A stretch of 64,000 bases of DNA from the NCBI GenBank assembly GCA_964346725.1, contig CAYFVM010000003.1, forward strand, positions 87,153-151,152. Reading direction: 5' to 3'. This document shows, in pieces, positions 50,732 to 59,848 of this stretch; position 1 is the first letter of the stretch; each line of letters opens with the position of its first letter. The position numbers were made by a program, and so were the translations under genes. The DNA is from UBA1715 sp964346725. Its GTDB lineage: Bacteria > Bacteroidota > Bacteroidia > Bacteroidales > UBA1715. The notes under the pieces are model-generated. The model was not told the DNA's origin, did not search any database, and worked only from the letters and a program-made list of their open reading frames with translations.

Positions 50732-51352
50732 TTAAAAACGGCTCGGAAATCTCATTTTTAGATATGAAATAATTAATGCCAATGTTTGCTCTTCTCCAAG
50801 TTTTGATACATCTATAGAAATATCATACGTGGCAGAATCGCCCCATGTTTTATCGGAATAAAAATTGTAATAGCTTGCACGTTTTTTGTCTTCTTCTCGC
50901 ATTATGCTTATTGCTTCATCATACGAAACATTCATTCTTTTTGAAATACATTCTACGCGATTTTTATCGGAAGAATGAAGAAATATGCTCACGCAGTTTG
51001 GATTGTTGCGCAATACGTAATCGGAACAACGGCCAACTATGACACATGATTTTTCATTAGCTAATTTTCGTATTGCATCCGATTGAATTTTGAACAACGT
51101 ATCACTAGAAAGAAGATTGTTGGTATTGAACAAAACATTTCCATTTAGCCAATCTATGGCGTGTTCAAAGATATTTGACGATTTTTCGTCGGTATGTTCA
51201 AAAAATTCCGGAGCTATGCCACTTTCTTTTGCTGCCAATAGGAGTAATTCCTTGTCATAATATTCTACAGAAAGAGCTTTGGCTAAGGCTTTGCCTATAA
51301 CTCGTCCGCCACTACCAAATTGACGTCCAATGCTTATGATTATATGTTCCAT
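50732..51352 (-). CDS. Cytidylate kinase-like family protein
   Basis: The 206-residue P-loop protein of the cytidylate-kinase-like 2 type starts IIISIGRQFGSGGRVIGKALAKAL (atypical P-loop) followed by VEYYDKELLLLAAKESG. It continues with CVIVGRCSDYVLR and KRMNVSYDEAISIMREEDKKRASYYNFYSDKTWG (about 137-170). These parts match a widespread kinase-like family in anaerobic Firmicutes and Bacteroidetes whose substrate is not settled; it is not the housekeeping Cmk. It sits between the MATE and PagL-like genes. Confidence 0.82.
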   Translation of the reverse strand: MEHIIISIGRQFGSGGRVIGKALAKALSVEYYDKELLLLAAKESGIAPEFFEHTDEKSSNIFEHAIDWLNGNVLFNTNNLLSSDTLFKIQSDAIRKLANEKSCVIVGRCSDYVLRNNPNCVSIFLHSSDKNRVECISKRMNVSYDEAISIMREEDKKRASYYNFYSDKTWGDSATYDISIDVSKLGEEQTLALIISYLKMRFPSRF

Positions 51353-51355
51353 CGT

Positions 51356-52732
51356 CTAATTGTTTAGAGTTTCTGCTAACTCGAAGGGTTTATCTTCAAG
51401 TTGTTTGAATTTCTTCATTTCTTTTCGCAATATAATAAATGACAATATAGCTGCCAAAGCATCTGATATTGGCATAGCCCACCATACGCCAAGCGCACCG
51501 TAAATAGGAGGTAATATGATTAATAAAGGTACTAATATAAGCAATTGACGTGATGCAGATAGAATAACTGCCAAGGTAGATTTACCAATTGATTGAAAGA
51601 AGTTTGACGTTACCATTTGGAATCCCACAATAGGGAACATTGCAACTGTTATTCTCATTCCTATTACCGAGTTTTTGATTAATTCGGCATCATCGGTAAA
51701 TATGCGTACTAAATAGTAGGGCGTAAATTCTCCAACAAGAAAGGCAACTATCATTACGGTTGTAGCACTTAAAATGGTGATATTTAAAGTTTTACGTACT
51801 CGAGAGTAAAGCTGTGCTCCATAGTTAAATCCGGCAATTGGTTGCATACCTTGATTGAGTCCCATAACAAGCATCGCAAAAACCATATTCAGCCTGTTTA
51901 CAACGCCATACGCTCCAACGGCCATGTCGCCACCATATTTAGCAAGTTGATTATTTATTAAAACAACAATAATACTTGAGCAGAAATGAAGGGTAAAAGG
52001 AGCCATTCCAATAGAGAGAATGCCTATTGTAATTCGTTTTTCTATAGAATATATACCTTTTTTGAAGTGTAAAAAGTTTTTATCATCGAAAAAATGAATA
52101 ATAACCACCACCAAAGCGATAGCTTGTGCCAATACTGTAGCCAATGCTGCGCCTCTAATTCCCCAGTCAAACACAAATATAAAGATTGGAGCGGCAATAA
52201 CGTTTATTACCACTGTAGCCAAGGTAATGTTCATGGCTTTTTGTGGATAGCCCGAAGCACGAATTTCATTGTTTAATCCCAAATATAAATGCGTTATTGG
52301 ATTTCCTATCAATATGATTTGCATAAACTCACGAGCATAAGGTAAAGTGTTTTCACTTGCACCAAAAAGTACCAGTAAATCATTAAGAAAATACAAGCCT
52401 AATGCCATGAGAGCAAATCCAATTATAAGATTGAGTGTTATTACGTTTCCTAAAACTTTTGTCGCTCCAGCATAATCTTTTTGCCCCATTTTAATAGAGG
52501 TAAGGGTAGCACCTCCGGCGCCAATCATTGAACCAAATGCCGCAGAAAGGTTCATAATAGGCATACTTATGGCAAGTCCTGACAACGCTAGAGCACCAAC
52601 GCCATGACCTATAAATATGCTGTCTATAATGTTGTATATAGATTGCGCCATCATAGCTAAAATGGCGGGACCTGAATATTCACGAAGTAATTTCTTAATG
52701 TTTCCTGTCCCTAATATAAGTGGAGATGCCAT
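51356..52732 (-). CDS. MATE-family efflux transporter
   Basis: The 458-residue protein has about 12 membrane segments in two homologous halves: NIIDSIFIGHGVGALALSG near residue 33, GSMIGAGGATLTSIKMGQ (about 74), GNPITHLYLGLNNEIRASG, and the second half from about 240 (GAYGVVNRLNMVFAMLVMGLNQGMQPIAGFNYGA). These are typical MATE stretches. Such exporters remove drugs or metabolites by Na+ or proton exchange; the substrate is unknown. It ends 3 nt before the cytidylate-kinase-like gene. Confidence 0.92.
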   Translation of the reverse strand: MASPLILGTGNIKKLLREYSGPAILAMMAQSIYNIIDSIFIGHGVGALALSGLAISMPIMNLSAAFGSMIGAGGATLTSIKMGQKDYAGATKVLGNVITLNLIIGFALMALGLYFLNDLLVLFGASENTLPYAREFMQIILIGNPITHLYLGLNNEIRASGYPQKAMNITLATVVINVIAAPIFIFVFDWGIRGAALATVLAQAIALVVVIIHFFDDKNFLHFKKGIYSIEKRITIGILSIGMAPFTLHFCSSIIVVLINNQLAKYGGDMAVGAYGVVNRLNMVFAMLVMGLNQGMQPIAGFNYGAQLYSRVRKTLNITILSATTVMIVAFLVGEFTPYYLVRIFTDDAELIKNSVIGMRITVAMFPIVGFQMVTSNFFQSIGKSTLAVILSASRQLLILVPLLIILPPIYGALGVWWAMPISDALAAILSFIILRKEMKKFKQLEDKPFELAETLNN

Positions 52733-52794
52733 ATATAACTATTTTTAAATTCGTGGGCAAATGTAAAAAAAGCGTTGATTTTTACATTGTTAGA

Positions 52795-53346
52795 TTACTT
52801 AATTTGTTTGATTACTTTACACGGATTTCCTACCGCAACACAATCCGAAGGAATGTCTTGTGTAACAACGCTACCAGCTCCTATAATCGTTCTTGGTCCT
52901 ATTGTTACCCCCGGAAGTATCGTAACATTGCCACCAACCCAAACATCGTCACCAATAGATACAGGGAATGAGGTTTCTTGTGATTTTCTTCGTTCTTCGT
53001 AATCGATCGGATGACTTGGAGTATAAATCTGCACATTTGGACCAATTTTCACATGATTCCCAATTTTAATATATGCACCATCAAGAAACGTACAGTTGTA
53101 ATTGATAAAAACATTTGTTCCCAATTGAATGCCATTTCCATGGTCGCAATAAAATGGAGGTTGTATTACACACGAATTGGGAATGTTTGGTATAAGTTCT
53201 TGTATCACAGTGCGATATTCTGGGTTAGAAGAAGTTATTGTGTTCAACTTTTGCAGTACTTTTTGAGATCTTTCTATGCTTTCTACTATTGTAGAGTCGC
53301 TGTAGTTTGTCAATTGTTGACTGCGCATTTTTTCAAATTCTGTCAT
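52795..53346 (-). CDS. Hexapeptide-repeat sugar O-acetyltransferase
   Basis: The 183-residue protein is of the maltose/galactoside acetyltransferase (LacA/Maa/NodL) type. It has an N-terminal helical cap (MTEFEKMRSQQL, NTITSSNPEYRTVIQELIP) and a left-handed beta-helix with GTNVFINYNCTFLDG, IGNHVKIGPNVQIYTPSHPID (catalytic His, about 117), DDVWVGGNVTILPGVTIG and GAGSVVTQDIPSDCVAVGNPC. It uses acetyl-CoA to acetylate a sugar hydroxyl. The acceptor is unknown; an envelope or exported sugar is possible. Confidence 0.9.
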   Translation of the reverse strand: MTEFEKMRSQQLTNYSDSTIVESIERSQKVLQKLNTITSSNPEYRTVIQELIPNIPNSCVIQPPFYCDHGNGIQLGTNVFINYNCTFLDGAYIKIGNHVKIGPNVQIYTPSHPIDYEERRKSQETSFPVSIGDDVWVGGNVTILPGVTIGPRTIIGAGSVVTQDIPSDCVAVGNPCKVIKQIK

Positions 53347-53364
53347 AGCATATAGGTTTTAGAG

Positions 53365-54330
53365 TTATTCCAACATACAGTTTACAAAAATTGATTCTTG
53401 AAAAATTGCCGACGTTAATTCGTTGATAAACATTTTATTTTTTGAATTATTTGATGTTTTTATGGAATTACAATTTGCGATAGTTTTGTTATTAGCTTCA
53501 ATTTCTGAATCAACAAGAGTACAGGTTGGAAATTGCTGTGAATTTATTTTTGTAAATGCTTCTACAATCGGCTCTGGACAAAGAATTCGAATCATACCAT
53601 ACCGTACTTTCTTGCCACTGTTTTGCGTAAGAATAGTGCGAAATTGTAAACCATTTTGTTTACAATAGTTGCTGAAACTATTGGCGTGATACACGTCTCC
53701 ATAAACTTCTAGGCTCGTTTCTCTAACTAACGCAAATGCTTGTACTTCATTCCCACTGTTTATAGTAAGAATTTGACCTTCTGATAAAATCACCTCGTCG
53801 AGGTTGTTTAAAAAGTCAGCCGTGTCATGTAAAACACAGTTTGTTTTTGCAGCATATTTTTCATATGCGTGTATCAAATCAGCGAAAGAATCTTTTTGTA
53901 TAGATAAAACTTCGTATTCGGTAGTAAATGAATACGTTAGCACATCGGTTTCTAAGCGATAGAGGTCGGGAGAAAAACCGAATTGTGCATAATAATTATA
54001 CAAACTTTCTTCTTGAGGAATAAGAAACACAAGAGGAATTTTTCGTTCATGGAGAGTTTGCAATGTTTGTTGCAAGAGTTGTCGCATGTAGCCTTTATTT
54101 CGATATTCAGGATGGGTGCATGCTCCCGAAATGTAAGCAGCTGCAAATGTTTGTCCCAATGCATGTATTTGGTAGGGAATGGACTGTAAAACGCAAACCA
54201 TCATGCCTTTTTCATATATCGCGAATGTATTCTCGTCGGAATATTTAGCATCAAAATAGAAACGAATAAAGTCATCACTGTCACCAAAGCAGAGTTTCCA
54301 TAATTGTTTGGTATAGTCTTGTTTACTCAT
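53365..54330 (-). CDS. GNAT-family acetyltransferase (Eis-like)
   Basis: The 321-residue protein has an N-terminal GNAT fold with motif A in YISGACTHPEYRNKGYMRQL (RxxGxM, about 67-86) and LVFLIPQEESLYNYYAQFGF (about 102-121), followed by a second domain. This is the longer GNAT_acetyltran_9/Eis-like form. It acetylates an unknown amine. Its start overlaps the end of the DUF2156 gene by 8 nt, so the two are translated together. Confidence 0.82.
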   Translation of the reverse strand: MSKQDYTKQLWKLCFGDSDDFIRFYFDAKYSDENTFAIYEKGMMVCVLQSIPYQIHALGQTFAAAYISGACTHPEYRNKGYMRQLLQQTLQTLHERKIPLVFLIPQEESLYNYYAQFGFSPDLYRLETDVLTYSFTTEYEVLSIQKDSFADLIHAYEKYAAKTNCVLHDTADFLNNLDEVILSEGQILTINSGNEVQAFALVRETSLEVYGDVYHANSFSNYCKQNGLQFRTILTQNSGKKVRYGMIRILCPEPIVEAFTKINSQQFPTCTLVDSEIEANNKTIANCNSIKTSNNSKNKMFINELTSAIFQESIFVNCMLE

Positions 54331-55225
54331 GTTTTTCTGCTATTGATTTTTCAAATAAATGTATTGGCTTATATGAAAGTTTTGATTTTCGTAGACCTTC
54401 TTTTCCTAAATCTTCCTCACGGTTTATATAAGTATACTGTTCTGGTATAAGTTTTGCAAAAGATTGATTTATAACACTATAAATGCCATTATATAAAGGA
54501 TTTGCTTTTTCAAACATCACGTCGAACGTATCACCATTTATGGGGGAACCTATACTAAATGCTTCAATTTTTCCATCTATAAAAATAACACCACCTAATA
54601 GCTGCAGTGCTTCGTAGTTGGATAATGCAGTTTCTATCGCAATTTTTTCTTGTTTATACGATCGTTGTTCTTCTTGTAAATGTTGTTCTCCCCATTGCTT
54701 TTCCAATGCTATACACTCGGGGGCGAGCTCTGGAGTTAATGGCGAAAACGTATACTTGTATGTATTTTGGAATCGGTTGATATGATTTCGTTTTGATTGA
54801 AAATTTCCCCCTTTGAGATTTACCAAGTCGTCTCGTAAATATATGTAATTAAAATAATTACGAAATTGTGTAATGGTGTAGTTTGTGTCAAAATATGTTT
54901 GCAGAAGAGAGAGCTCTCCTTGTATTCGCACTGGTTGATTAAAAAGGCGAGCATCCGTTTCTATAGCTTCAATTGCAGAAGAAGTTATATGTTCGCCGAT
55001 AGGAAAGGTATACGTCATCATGCCATCAAGACATAGGCGCAAAATTAATTGATTATCAATTATCGTAAAACTTGTCTTTTGTAAAGATTTCCAACTGAAA
55101 ATGGTGCCGATAGAAAACTCACAATCTTGCGGAGCATATTGTTGAGTTATTGCAATTACAGAACGAATAGTTTTTATTGTAATTGATTGAAATACAGAAG
55201 CATATTGATTGCCATCTAATACCAT
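54323..55225 (-). CDS. DUF2156 / phosphatidylglycerol-lysyltransferase-like protein
   Basis: The 300-residue protein matches the soluble C-terminal domain of MprF-type enzymes (two GNAT-like folds). It shows FSWKSLQKTSFTIIDNQ, FRNYFNYIYLRDDLVNLKGGNFQSKRNHINRF-type text (about 131-165) and YINREEDLGKEGLRKSKLSYKP near the end. No membrane segments are present, so it is not a full MprF. Cytoplasmic aminoacyl- or acyl-transfer is likely, but the substrate is unknown. It lies 9 nt from the LysM protein gene and overlaps the GNAT gene. Confidence 0.8.
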   Translation of the reverse strand: MVLDGNQYASVFQSITIKTIRSVIAITQQYAPQDCEFSIGTIFSWKSLQKTSFTIIDNQLILRLCLDGMMTYTFPIGEHITSSAIEAIETDARLFNQPVRIQGELSLLQTYFDTNYTITQFRNYFNYIYLRDDLVNLKGGNFQSKRNHINRFQNTYKYTFSPLTPELAPECIALEKQWGEQHLQEEQRSYKQEKIAIETALSNYEALQLLGGVIFIDGKIEAFSIGSPINGDTFDVMFEKANPLYNGIYSVINQSFAKLIPEQYTYINREEDLGKEGLRKSKLSYKPIHLFEKSIAEKHE

Positions 55226-55234
55226 TTTGTAAGT

Positions 55235-56950
55235 CTATTTTTGAACAACAGGAGTAGCTTTACGAGTAAATGTATTTTTATCGTATTCCACTATATTTGT
55301 TGCGGTATTAAGAAATGCACCATTGTCTTTTTGTTGGAAATAGAATCGTTCTGTTAAACCGTCAAAGCCTTGATTTGTGCGTATTGAAGTAAAAACATTG
55401 GCATTTTGTGCACACAATTGTCCGAAATAGAGCATTTGATCAAATCCTTGAAAACTGAATTTTGTAGGCTCAGTACTATATATCTCTCTATATGTGCTTA
55501 TAAAGTTGTTAATACTTTGAGACGTGTAATCTATCTCGTTCACTGTTACGAGTTTAAAATTAAGGTCAAATAAAAAGTCTAGTTCCAAATTTTCATACAA
55601 CTCCCATTGTGGCATACCCCAAAGTTCAATATTGTGGCTTTTTGAAGCTTGATAGAGTTTGGTTACTATATTATTTGCAAAGGCTTGTTGCTTTGACAAT
55701 ACTACAATTATTGTTTTCTGTTTCTTGTCCATAGCCCTATCTAGTGTAACCATTCCGTTAGCTAATGGATTGTATATGGTTTCGTACGTAATTTGTTTTG
55801 GAAGTAATTGATTTTTTTGTTCGTCAAATGCTGCTTTGCATTGTACCATATTTTTCTTCTCAAGTGATTCTGAATTGTAAACGATACAAACATGGCAATT
55901 TTCATTATTTTGAATAATATAATCAACCATTGCTTTGTAACGATTTTTCTGCGGTGTATTCATTTGAATTGTAAATGGATTCAATGAATTAGCTTCTTCT
56001 TGAGAGAGAGGATACACAATAGGAATTGAGTTGCGTTTTGCGAAACCAGCAACAGTAGGGAATGTTTTCGGAAAAACTGGACCTATAATCAAATCGCTTT
56101 TTGTCTTAATTTTTCCAACATTTATTGATAATGAATCATTGTTTGATTCTATCACATCAAGATTAACCGAAATGCCTAATTTTTTGAGAGAATCTAAGGC
56201 AATAAGCACTCCTTCGTAGTATTCTAAGAACTGGTATGTGTGAGTGTATATTTCTTTTGACATATTAATTATACCATCATCATTTTGTGGTGCATTTTTA
56301 CTTAAGAAAAATGGTAAAAGCATAGATACATTTATTGTCGGCCGTACAAGAACTGTAGTGCCTGTAGTGGTAATTTCAGTAACAGGTGTAACTGCATTAG
56401 TATCATTATTTTTTAATGTCTCATTTGGACTTTCTGACAAAGGGGTCATGTTGTCCATCGTTATTTTTGCTTGTTCTTCCGAATCAAAAGGTATCCACAA
56501 TACTTGATCAACCGAAAGTGTAGGATTTGTAGCAAGACTTGGATTTTTATCGAGAATTTGTTGTGGAGATACTTGGTATAAACGAGAAATAGAATATATC
56601 GTTTGTCCTTGTTTTACAAAATGAATAACATACGTAGCTCCTTCTTTTATAACAATTTGACCTTCTTCGTATAGTAAAGGCTCTGTTTCTGTAGCAACTT
56701 CTTCTACCATCGGTATCATTATACGTTGACCTACATTCAATGACTCTATGTTTTCATTACTTTTTTTTATGTCATCAATTGATACATTGTAGAGGCGACT
56801 CAATCCATAAAAGGTTTCTTGTGCATGAATAGTATGTATGTAGTATCTATTGCCGTTATTTAATGTTCCTATTTCGGTGCTACGCATTTGTGCATAGAGT
56901 TCGCCGAATGTGAAAACTGAAAGTATAGCAATGATTAACGATCGTCTCAT
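55235..56950 (-). CDS. LysM protein with a periplasmic-binding-protein fold
   Basis: The 571-residue exported protein has a signal peptide (MRRSLIIAILSVFTFGELYA), two LysM peptidoglycan-binding domains (about 36-80 and 107-154), a Thr/Asn-rich linker (160-205), and a C-terminal type I periplasmic-binding-like fold (about 208-555, with INVSMLLPFF, SDLIIGPVFPKTFPTVAGFAKRNSIPIVYP and CHVCIVYNSES). The fold recalls leucine-binding proteins and also the C-terminal domain of LpoA. A cell-wall-bound sensor or synthase regulator is a reasonable hypothesis but not shown. It heads the minus-strand group with DUF2156 and GNAT genes. Confidence 0.82.
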   Translation of the reverse strand: MRRSLIIAILSVFTFGELYAQMRSTEIGTLNNGNRYYIHTIHAQETFYGLSRLYNVSIDDIKKSNENIESLNVGQRIMIPMVEEVATETEPLLYEEGQIVIKEGATYVIHFVKQGQTIYSISRLYQVSPQQILDKNPSLATNPTLSVDQVLWIPFDSEEQAKITMDNMTPLSESPNETLKNNDTNAVTPVTEITTTGTTVLVRPTINVSMLLPFFLSKNAPQNDDGIINMSKEIYTHTYQFLEYYEGVLIALDSLKKLGISVNLDVIESNNDSLSINVGKIKTKSDLIIGPVFPKTFPTVAGFAKRNSIPIVYPLSQEEANSLNPFTIQMNTPQKNRYKAMVDYIIQNNENCHVCIVYNSESLEKKNMVQCKAAFDEQKNQLLPKQITYETIYNPLANGMVTLDRAMDKKQKTIIVVLSKQQAFANNIVTKLYQASKSHNIELWGMPQWELYENLELDFLFDLNFKLVTVNEIDYTSQSINNFISTYREIYSTEPTKFSFQGFDQMLYFGQLCAQNANVFTSIRTNQGFDGLTERFYFQQKDNGAFLNTATNIVEYDKNTFTRKATPVVQK

Positions 56951-57059
56951 AATTCCGAATTTTAAGCAAAAATAAGAAATGCTTTATAAATAATTTACAA
57001 TTAGTTTATTTCATTATCCCCAAGTTATTCACTAAATTGTCAATCTTTTTACGGATATC

Positions 57060-57092
57060 TTGTAAAAAGAGTAATGAAAAAAAGTATTTTTG
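57060..57092 (+). promoter_or_regulatory. Promoter of the MFS transporter gene
   Basis: TTG (57060-57062) and TATTTTTG (57085-57092) are spaced 22 nt apart. The start site near 57099 rules out the in-frame ATG at 57074, so translation should begin at 57113. Confidence 0.45.
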
Positions 57093-57112
57093 TTTGCATC
57101 AAAAAGGTAGGA

Positions 57113-58288
57113 ATGGAAAAATTATGGAATAGGAATTACATTAAGGTGATGATTACCAACTTTACTTTGTTTTTTTCATTCTATCTGCTCACGCCATTGC
57201 TTCCATTGTATTTAAGTGAGACGTTCACCACCACCAAAGATACAATAGGTCTTGTACTTTCGGGATATACGTTAATGGCGCTCATTTTTCGATCTTTTAG
57301 TGGATTTATGGTTGATAATTTCCCTCGCAAAAAAGTATTACTTGTTTGTTTATGTGTTTATTCTCTTGTATTTACGAGTTATTTGGTTGCTGGAAGTTTG
57401 TTATTGTTCGCAATCTTCCGTACAATACATGGAGGTCCATTTGGTGCTTCTGCCGTTGCAAACAACACGGTTGCTATAGATGTTTTACCACGGTCTCGAA
57501 GAAGTGAAGGAATTGGATTGTATGGCTTGAGCAATAATATTGCATCAGCTATTGCGCCAACAATCGGTATTTTTTTGTATAAATATGTGCACGATTTCGA
57601 TATTCTTTTTTGTATCTCTTTTATCGTAGCTGGTATTGGATTTACATTTGCTTCAACTATAAAAATGCCATCAAAAGAAGAAAGCGTTGCGCCTAAACGT
57701 GCCATTTCATTAGATAGTTTTTTTTTGGTTCGTGGATGGATGTTAGCACTCAATATGGTATATTTTGGCTATTGCTGGGGCGTTTTAAGTAATTATCTTG
57801 CTATTTACGGAAAAGAACAATTAGGCATAACAAATGGGACAGGTATATTTTTCTTAATACTTTCTTCGGGCTTGATTTTATCACGTCTTGCCAGTTCTAA
57901 ATCATTACGTGAAGGAAATTATACCAACAATGCATCTATGGGAATCATACTTTCAACTATTGGATATACATTGTTTATTGCGTGGCCAACTATGGTAGGA
58001 TATTACGTTTCGGCTCTTTTTATAGGTTTGGGTAATGGTCGCATGTGGCCTGCTTTTCAAAATATGATACTTGCTATTGCACATAGCAACGAACGTGGTA
58101 CAGCAAACTCTACAATCCTTACCTCATGGGACTTAGGACTCGGATTGGGTATCTTGTTTGGCGGAACGATTGCTGAATATTTTGGATATAGTATTACTTT
58201 TTGGGTGACTGTGTGTGTGCATGCTACCGGACTATTATTATTTCTTTTGGGTACTAAAAAATTCTTTCAACAAAGAAAATTAGTGTAA
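57113..58288 (+). CDS. Major facilitator superfamily transporter
   Basis: Start ATG 57113 (391 residues, MEKLWNRNYIKVMITNF) is chosen because an upstream ATG overlaps the promoter. The protein has 12 membrane segments. An MFS loop lies between helices 2 and 3 (FMVDNFPRKKVLL, about 63-75), a second PR-rich motif is DVLPRSRRSEGIGLYG (about 124), and the two halves are joined by a cytoplasmic loop about residues 180-200. It is probably a drug- or metabolite-proton antiporter; the substrate is unknown. It is transcribed divergently from the LysM protein gene. Confidence 0.88.
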   Translation: MEKLWNRNYIKVMITNFTLFFSFYLLTPLLPLYLSETFTTTKDTIGLVLSGYTLMALIFRSFSGFMVDNFPRKKVLLVCLCVYSLVFTSYLVAGSLLLFAIFRTIHGGPFGASAVANNTVAIDVLPRSRRSEGIGLYGLSNNIASAIAPTIGIFLYKYVHDFDILFCISFIVAGIGFTFASTIKMPSKEESVAPKRAISLDSFFLVRGWMLALNMVYFGYCWGVLSNYLAIYGKEQLGITNGTGIFFLILSSGLILSRLASSKSLREGNYTNNASMGIILSTIGYTLFIAWPTMVGYYVSALFIGLGNGRMWPAFQNMILAIAHSNERGTANSTILTSWDLGLGLGILFGGTIAEYFGYSITFWVTVCVHATGLLLFLLGTKKFFQQRKLV

Positions 58289-58384
58289 TGATCAAAATAA
58301 AATGCTTTTTATTGACAAAAGCGAGACTACTAATCTGATATGTGCATACATCTCTAATTTTTTTGTACGATAGTAGATATAGAT

Positions 58385-58414
58385 TTTGCAAATTCAACGA
58401 AACGTGTAATTTTG
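58385..58414 (+). promoter_or_regulatory. Promoter of yajC
   Basis: TTTG (58385-58388), an 18-nt spacer and TAATTTTG (58407-58414) fit the Bacteroidetes promoter pattern. The yajC ATG follows 24 nt after the -7 box. Confidence 0.6.
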
Positions 58415-58438
58415 TAAGAAATTTAAAAACCAAGAAAT

Positions 58439-58756
58439 ATGTTAAACATTCTATTACAAGAACCAGGCGCTCAAGGAGGAGGAGTCGGAAGTTTATTGTT
58501 ACTAGTCGGAATTATGGTGATATTCTTTATCTTTATGATTCGTCCTCAAATGAAAAAACAAAAAGAAGAACAAAAATTCCGTGAAAGTTTGCAAAAAGGT
58601 GACGCTGTTATTACAATAGGTGGCATCAGCGGTAAAATTGTTGAAATTAAAGGTGACAATACCGTAATGTTGGAAATCGCAAAAGACGTTGTTATAAAAG
58701 TAAGTAAATCAGCATTACTTAAAGATCAAGCCGCTTTATCAGGTCAACAAAAATAA
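58439..58756 (+). CDS. yajC: Preprotein translocase subunit YajC
   Basis: The 105-residue single-pass inner-membrane protein helps SecDF and SecYEG. It has a Gly-rich start (LLQEPGAQGGGVGS), one membrane helix (about 17-36, LLLLVGIMVIFFIFMIRPQ) with the diagnostic FMIRPQMKKQKE, then the cytoplasmic domain with LQKGDAVITIGGISGKI and TVMLEIAKDVVIKVSKSAL. Length is normal. The terminator-like hairpin behind it separates it from ybbR. Confidence 0.95.
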   Translation: MLNILLQEPGAQGGGVGSLLLLVGIMVIFFIFMIRPQMKKQKEEQKFRESLQKGDAVITIGGISGKIVEIKGDNTVMLEIAKDVVIKVSKSALLKDQAALSGQQK

Positions 58757-58820
58757 TTTCATTATTCTTTAGGTACTTTTCTTTTTAACAACACGTAAAG
58801 AAATAATACAAATAAAAATA

Positions 58821-58865
58821 AAATAAGAAAGGTTGATGATTTATTTATCAACCTTTCTTATTTTT
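58821..58865 (+). terminator. Strong hairpin with T tract between yajC and ybbR
   Basis: AAATAAGAAAGGTTGAT (58821-58837) and ATCAACCTTTCTTATTT (58847-58863) are perfect 17-nt complements with a 9-nt loop, and the last T residues run to 58865. The ybbR GTG start lies only 5 nt beyond. Confidence 0.85.
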
Positions 58866-58870
58866 ACGAT

Positions 58871-59848
58871 GTGAATCAAGGACATAAATATAGTTCATGG
58901 CAAATCTCTATCATACGAGGTCAACGAAAATACCTACCGTTTTTCGTTTGTTTAGGCATTGCCACAACTCTTTGGTTTACTCGCGAAATGGGTAAGAACT
59001 ATGAGGAACGTCTCACAATGCCAGTTGTTTATGAAAATATTCCGTTATCTCTTTCTTTAGTTTCAAAAGTTCCAGCTACAATTACAATCACGGTAGAAGC
59101 ATCTGGGTGGGGGCTGTTAAAGCATTATCTTTTTGAATATCAATCACTCAAGGTAGATGTTGGTGTTTTAAAGAGCACAAATACTTTGCACATTGAAACA
59201 AAAAATCCCACATTCCTTGCTTCACTTGGAGAACAACTGCAAGTGATAGAAGTATTTCCCAAAGAAATTAAATTCGCTTTTGAACCAATTCATTCCAAAA
59301 AAGTTCCAATAAAAACAGCCATAGACATTTCTTATACACAACAATATATGCTCAATGGTGAAATAGAGATTTCACCAGATTCTATTATACTATACGGATC
59401 GCATGGCGAATTAGATACCATTTCAATGGTAGTATCTGAACCATTGCAAATGAAAGGGGTTAAAGAATCTTTTTCCGAAAAACTTACTATAACTCCGATT
59501 CATAATGTTCGTATGAATTCTACATATACAACCGTAAAAGGAGAGGTAGAGAAATTTACAGAACAAACTATTTCCATTCCTATCAAATTTATGAATGCAC
59601 CCAGAAATAGTGTTGCTGTTGATTTAATGGTAGATAAGGTTACTATTACTTATTTAATAGGATTGAGTAATGTACCAAAGTGTTATCCATCAGATTTTGA
59701 AGCAATTGCCGATTACGAAAAACTTTCAAAAAATGGCACTATTCCTATTGAAATCGTTCGTTTTCCTCAATATGTCCGTATTGTTCAGCAAAACCCTGTC
59801 AATGATGGGGTTATAGTCAATTACATAGACTCAAAACAGAATGAATAA
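58871..59848 (+). CDS. YbbR-domain (CdaR-like) protein
   Basis: The 325-residue protein begins at a GTG (58871); I find no in-frame ATG that would keep the membrane helix. A short basic N-terminus precedes one helix (about residues 21-36, LPFFVCLGIATTLWF). YbbR-type beta domains follow: TMPVVYENIPLSLSLVSKVP, AFEPIHSKKVPIKTAIDI and SIPIKFMNAPRN. In Firmicutes, YbbR/CdaR regulates the diadenylate cyclase CdaA; in Bacteroidetes the role is unknown. It overlaps coaE by 8 nt. The start lies 5 nt after a strong terminator-like hairpin. Confidence 0.82.
   Translation: MNQGHKYSSWQISIIRGQRKYLPFFVCLGIATTLWFTREMGKNYEERLTMPVVYENIPLSLSLVSKVPATITITVEASGWGLLKHYLFEYQSLKVDVGVLKSTNTLHIETKNPTFLASLGEQLQVIEVFPKEIKFAFEPIHSKKVPIKTAIDISYTQQYMLNGEIEISPDSIILYGSHGELDTISMVVSEPLQMKGVKESFSEKLTITPIHNVRMNSTYTTVKGEVEKFTEQTISIPIKFMNAPRNSVAVDLMVDKVTITYLIGLSNVPKCYPSDFEAIADYEKLSKNGTIPIEIVRFPQYVRIVQQNPVNDGVIVNYIDSKQNE

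Noticed and set aside
53011..53355. Plus-strand frame opposite the hexapeptide transferase
   Set aside because: The minus-strand gene has full hexapeptide repeats and catalytic His; the opposite frame shows no domain.
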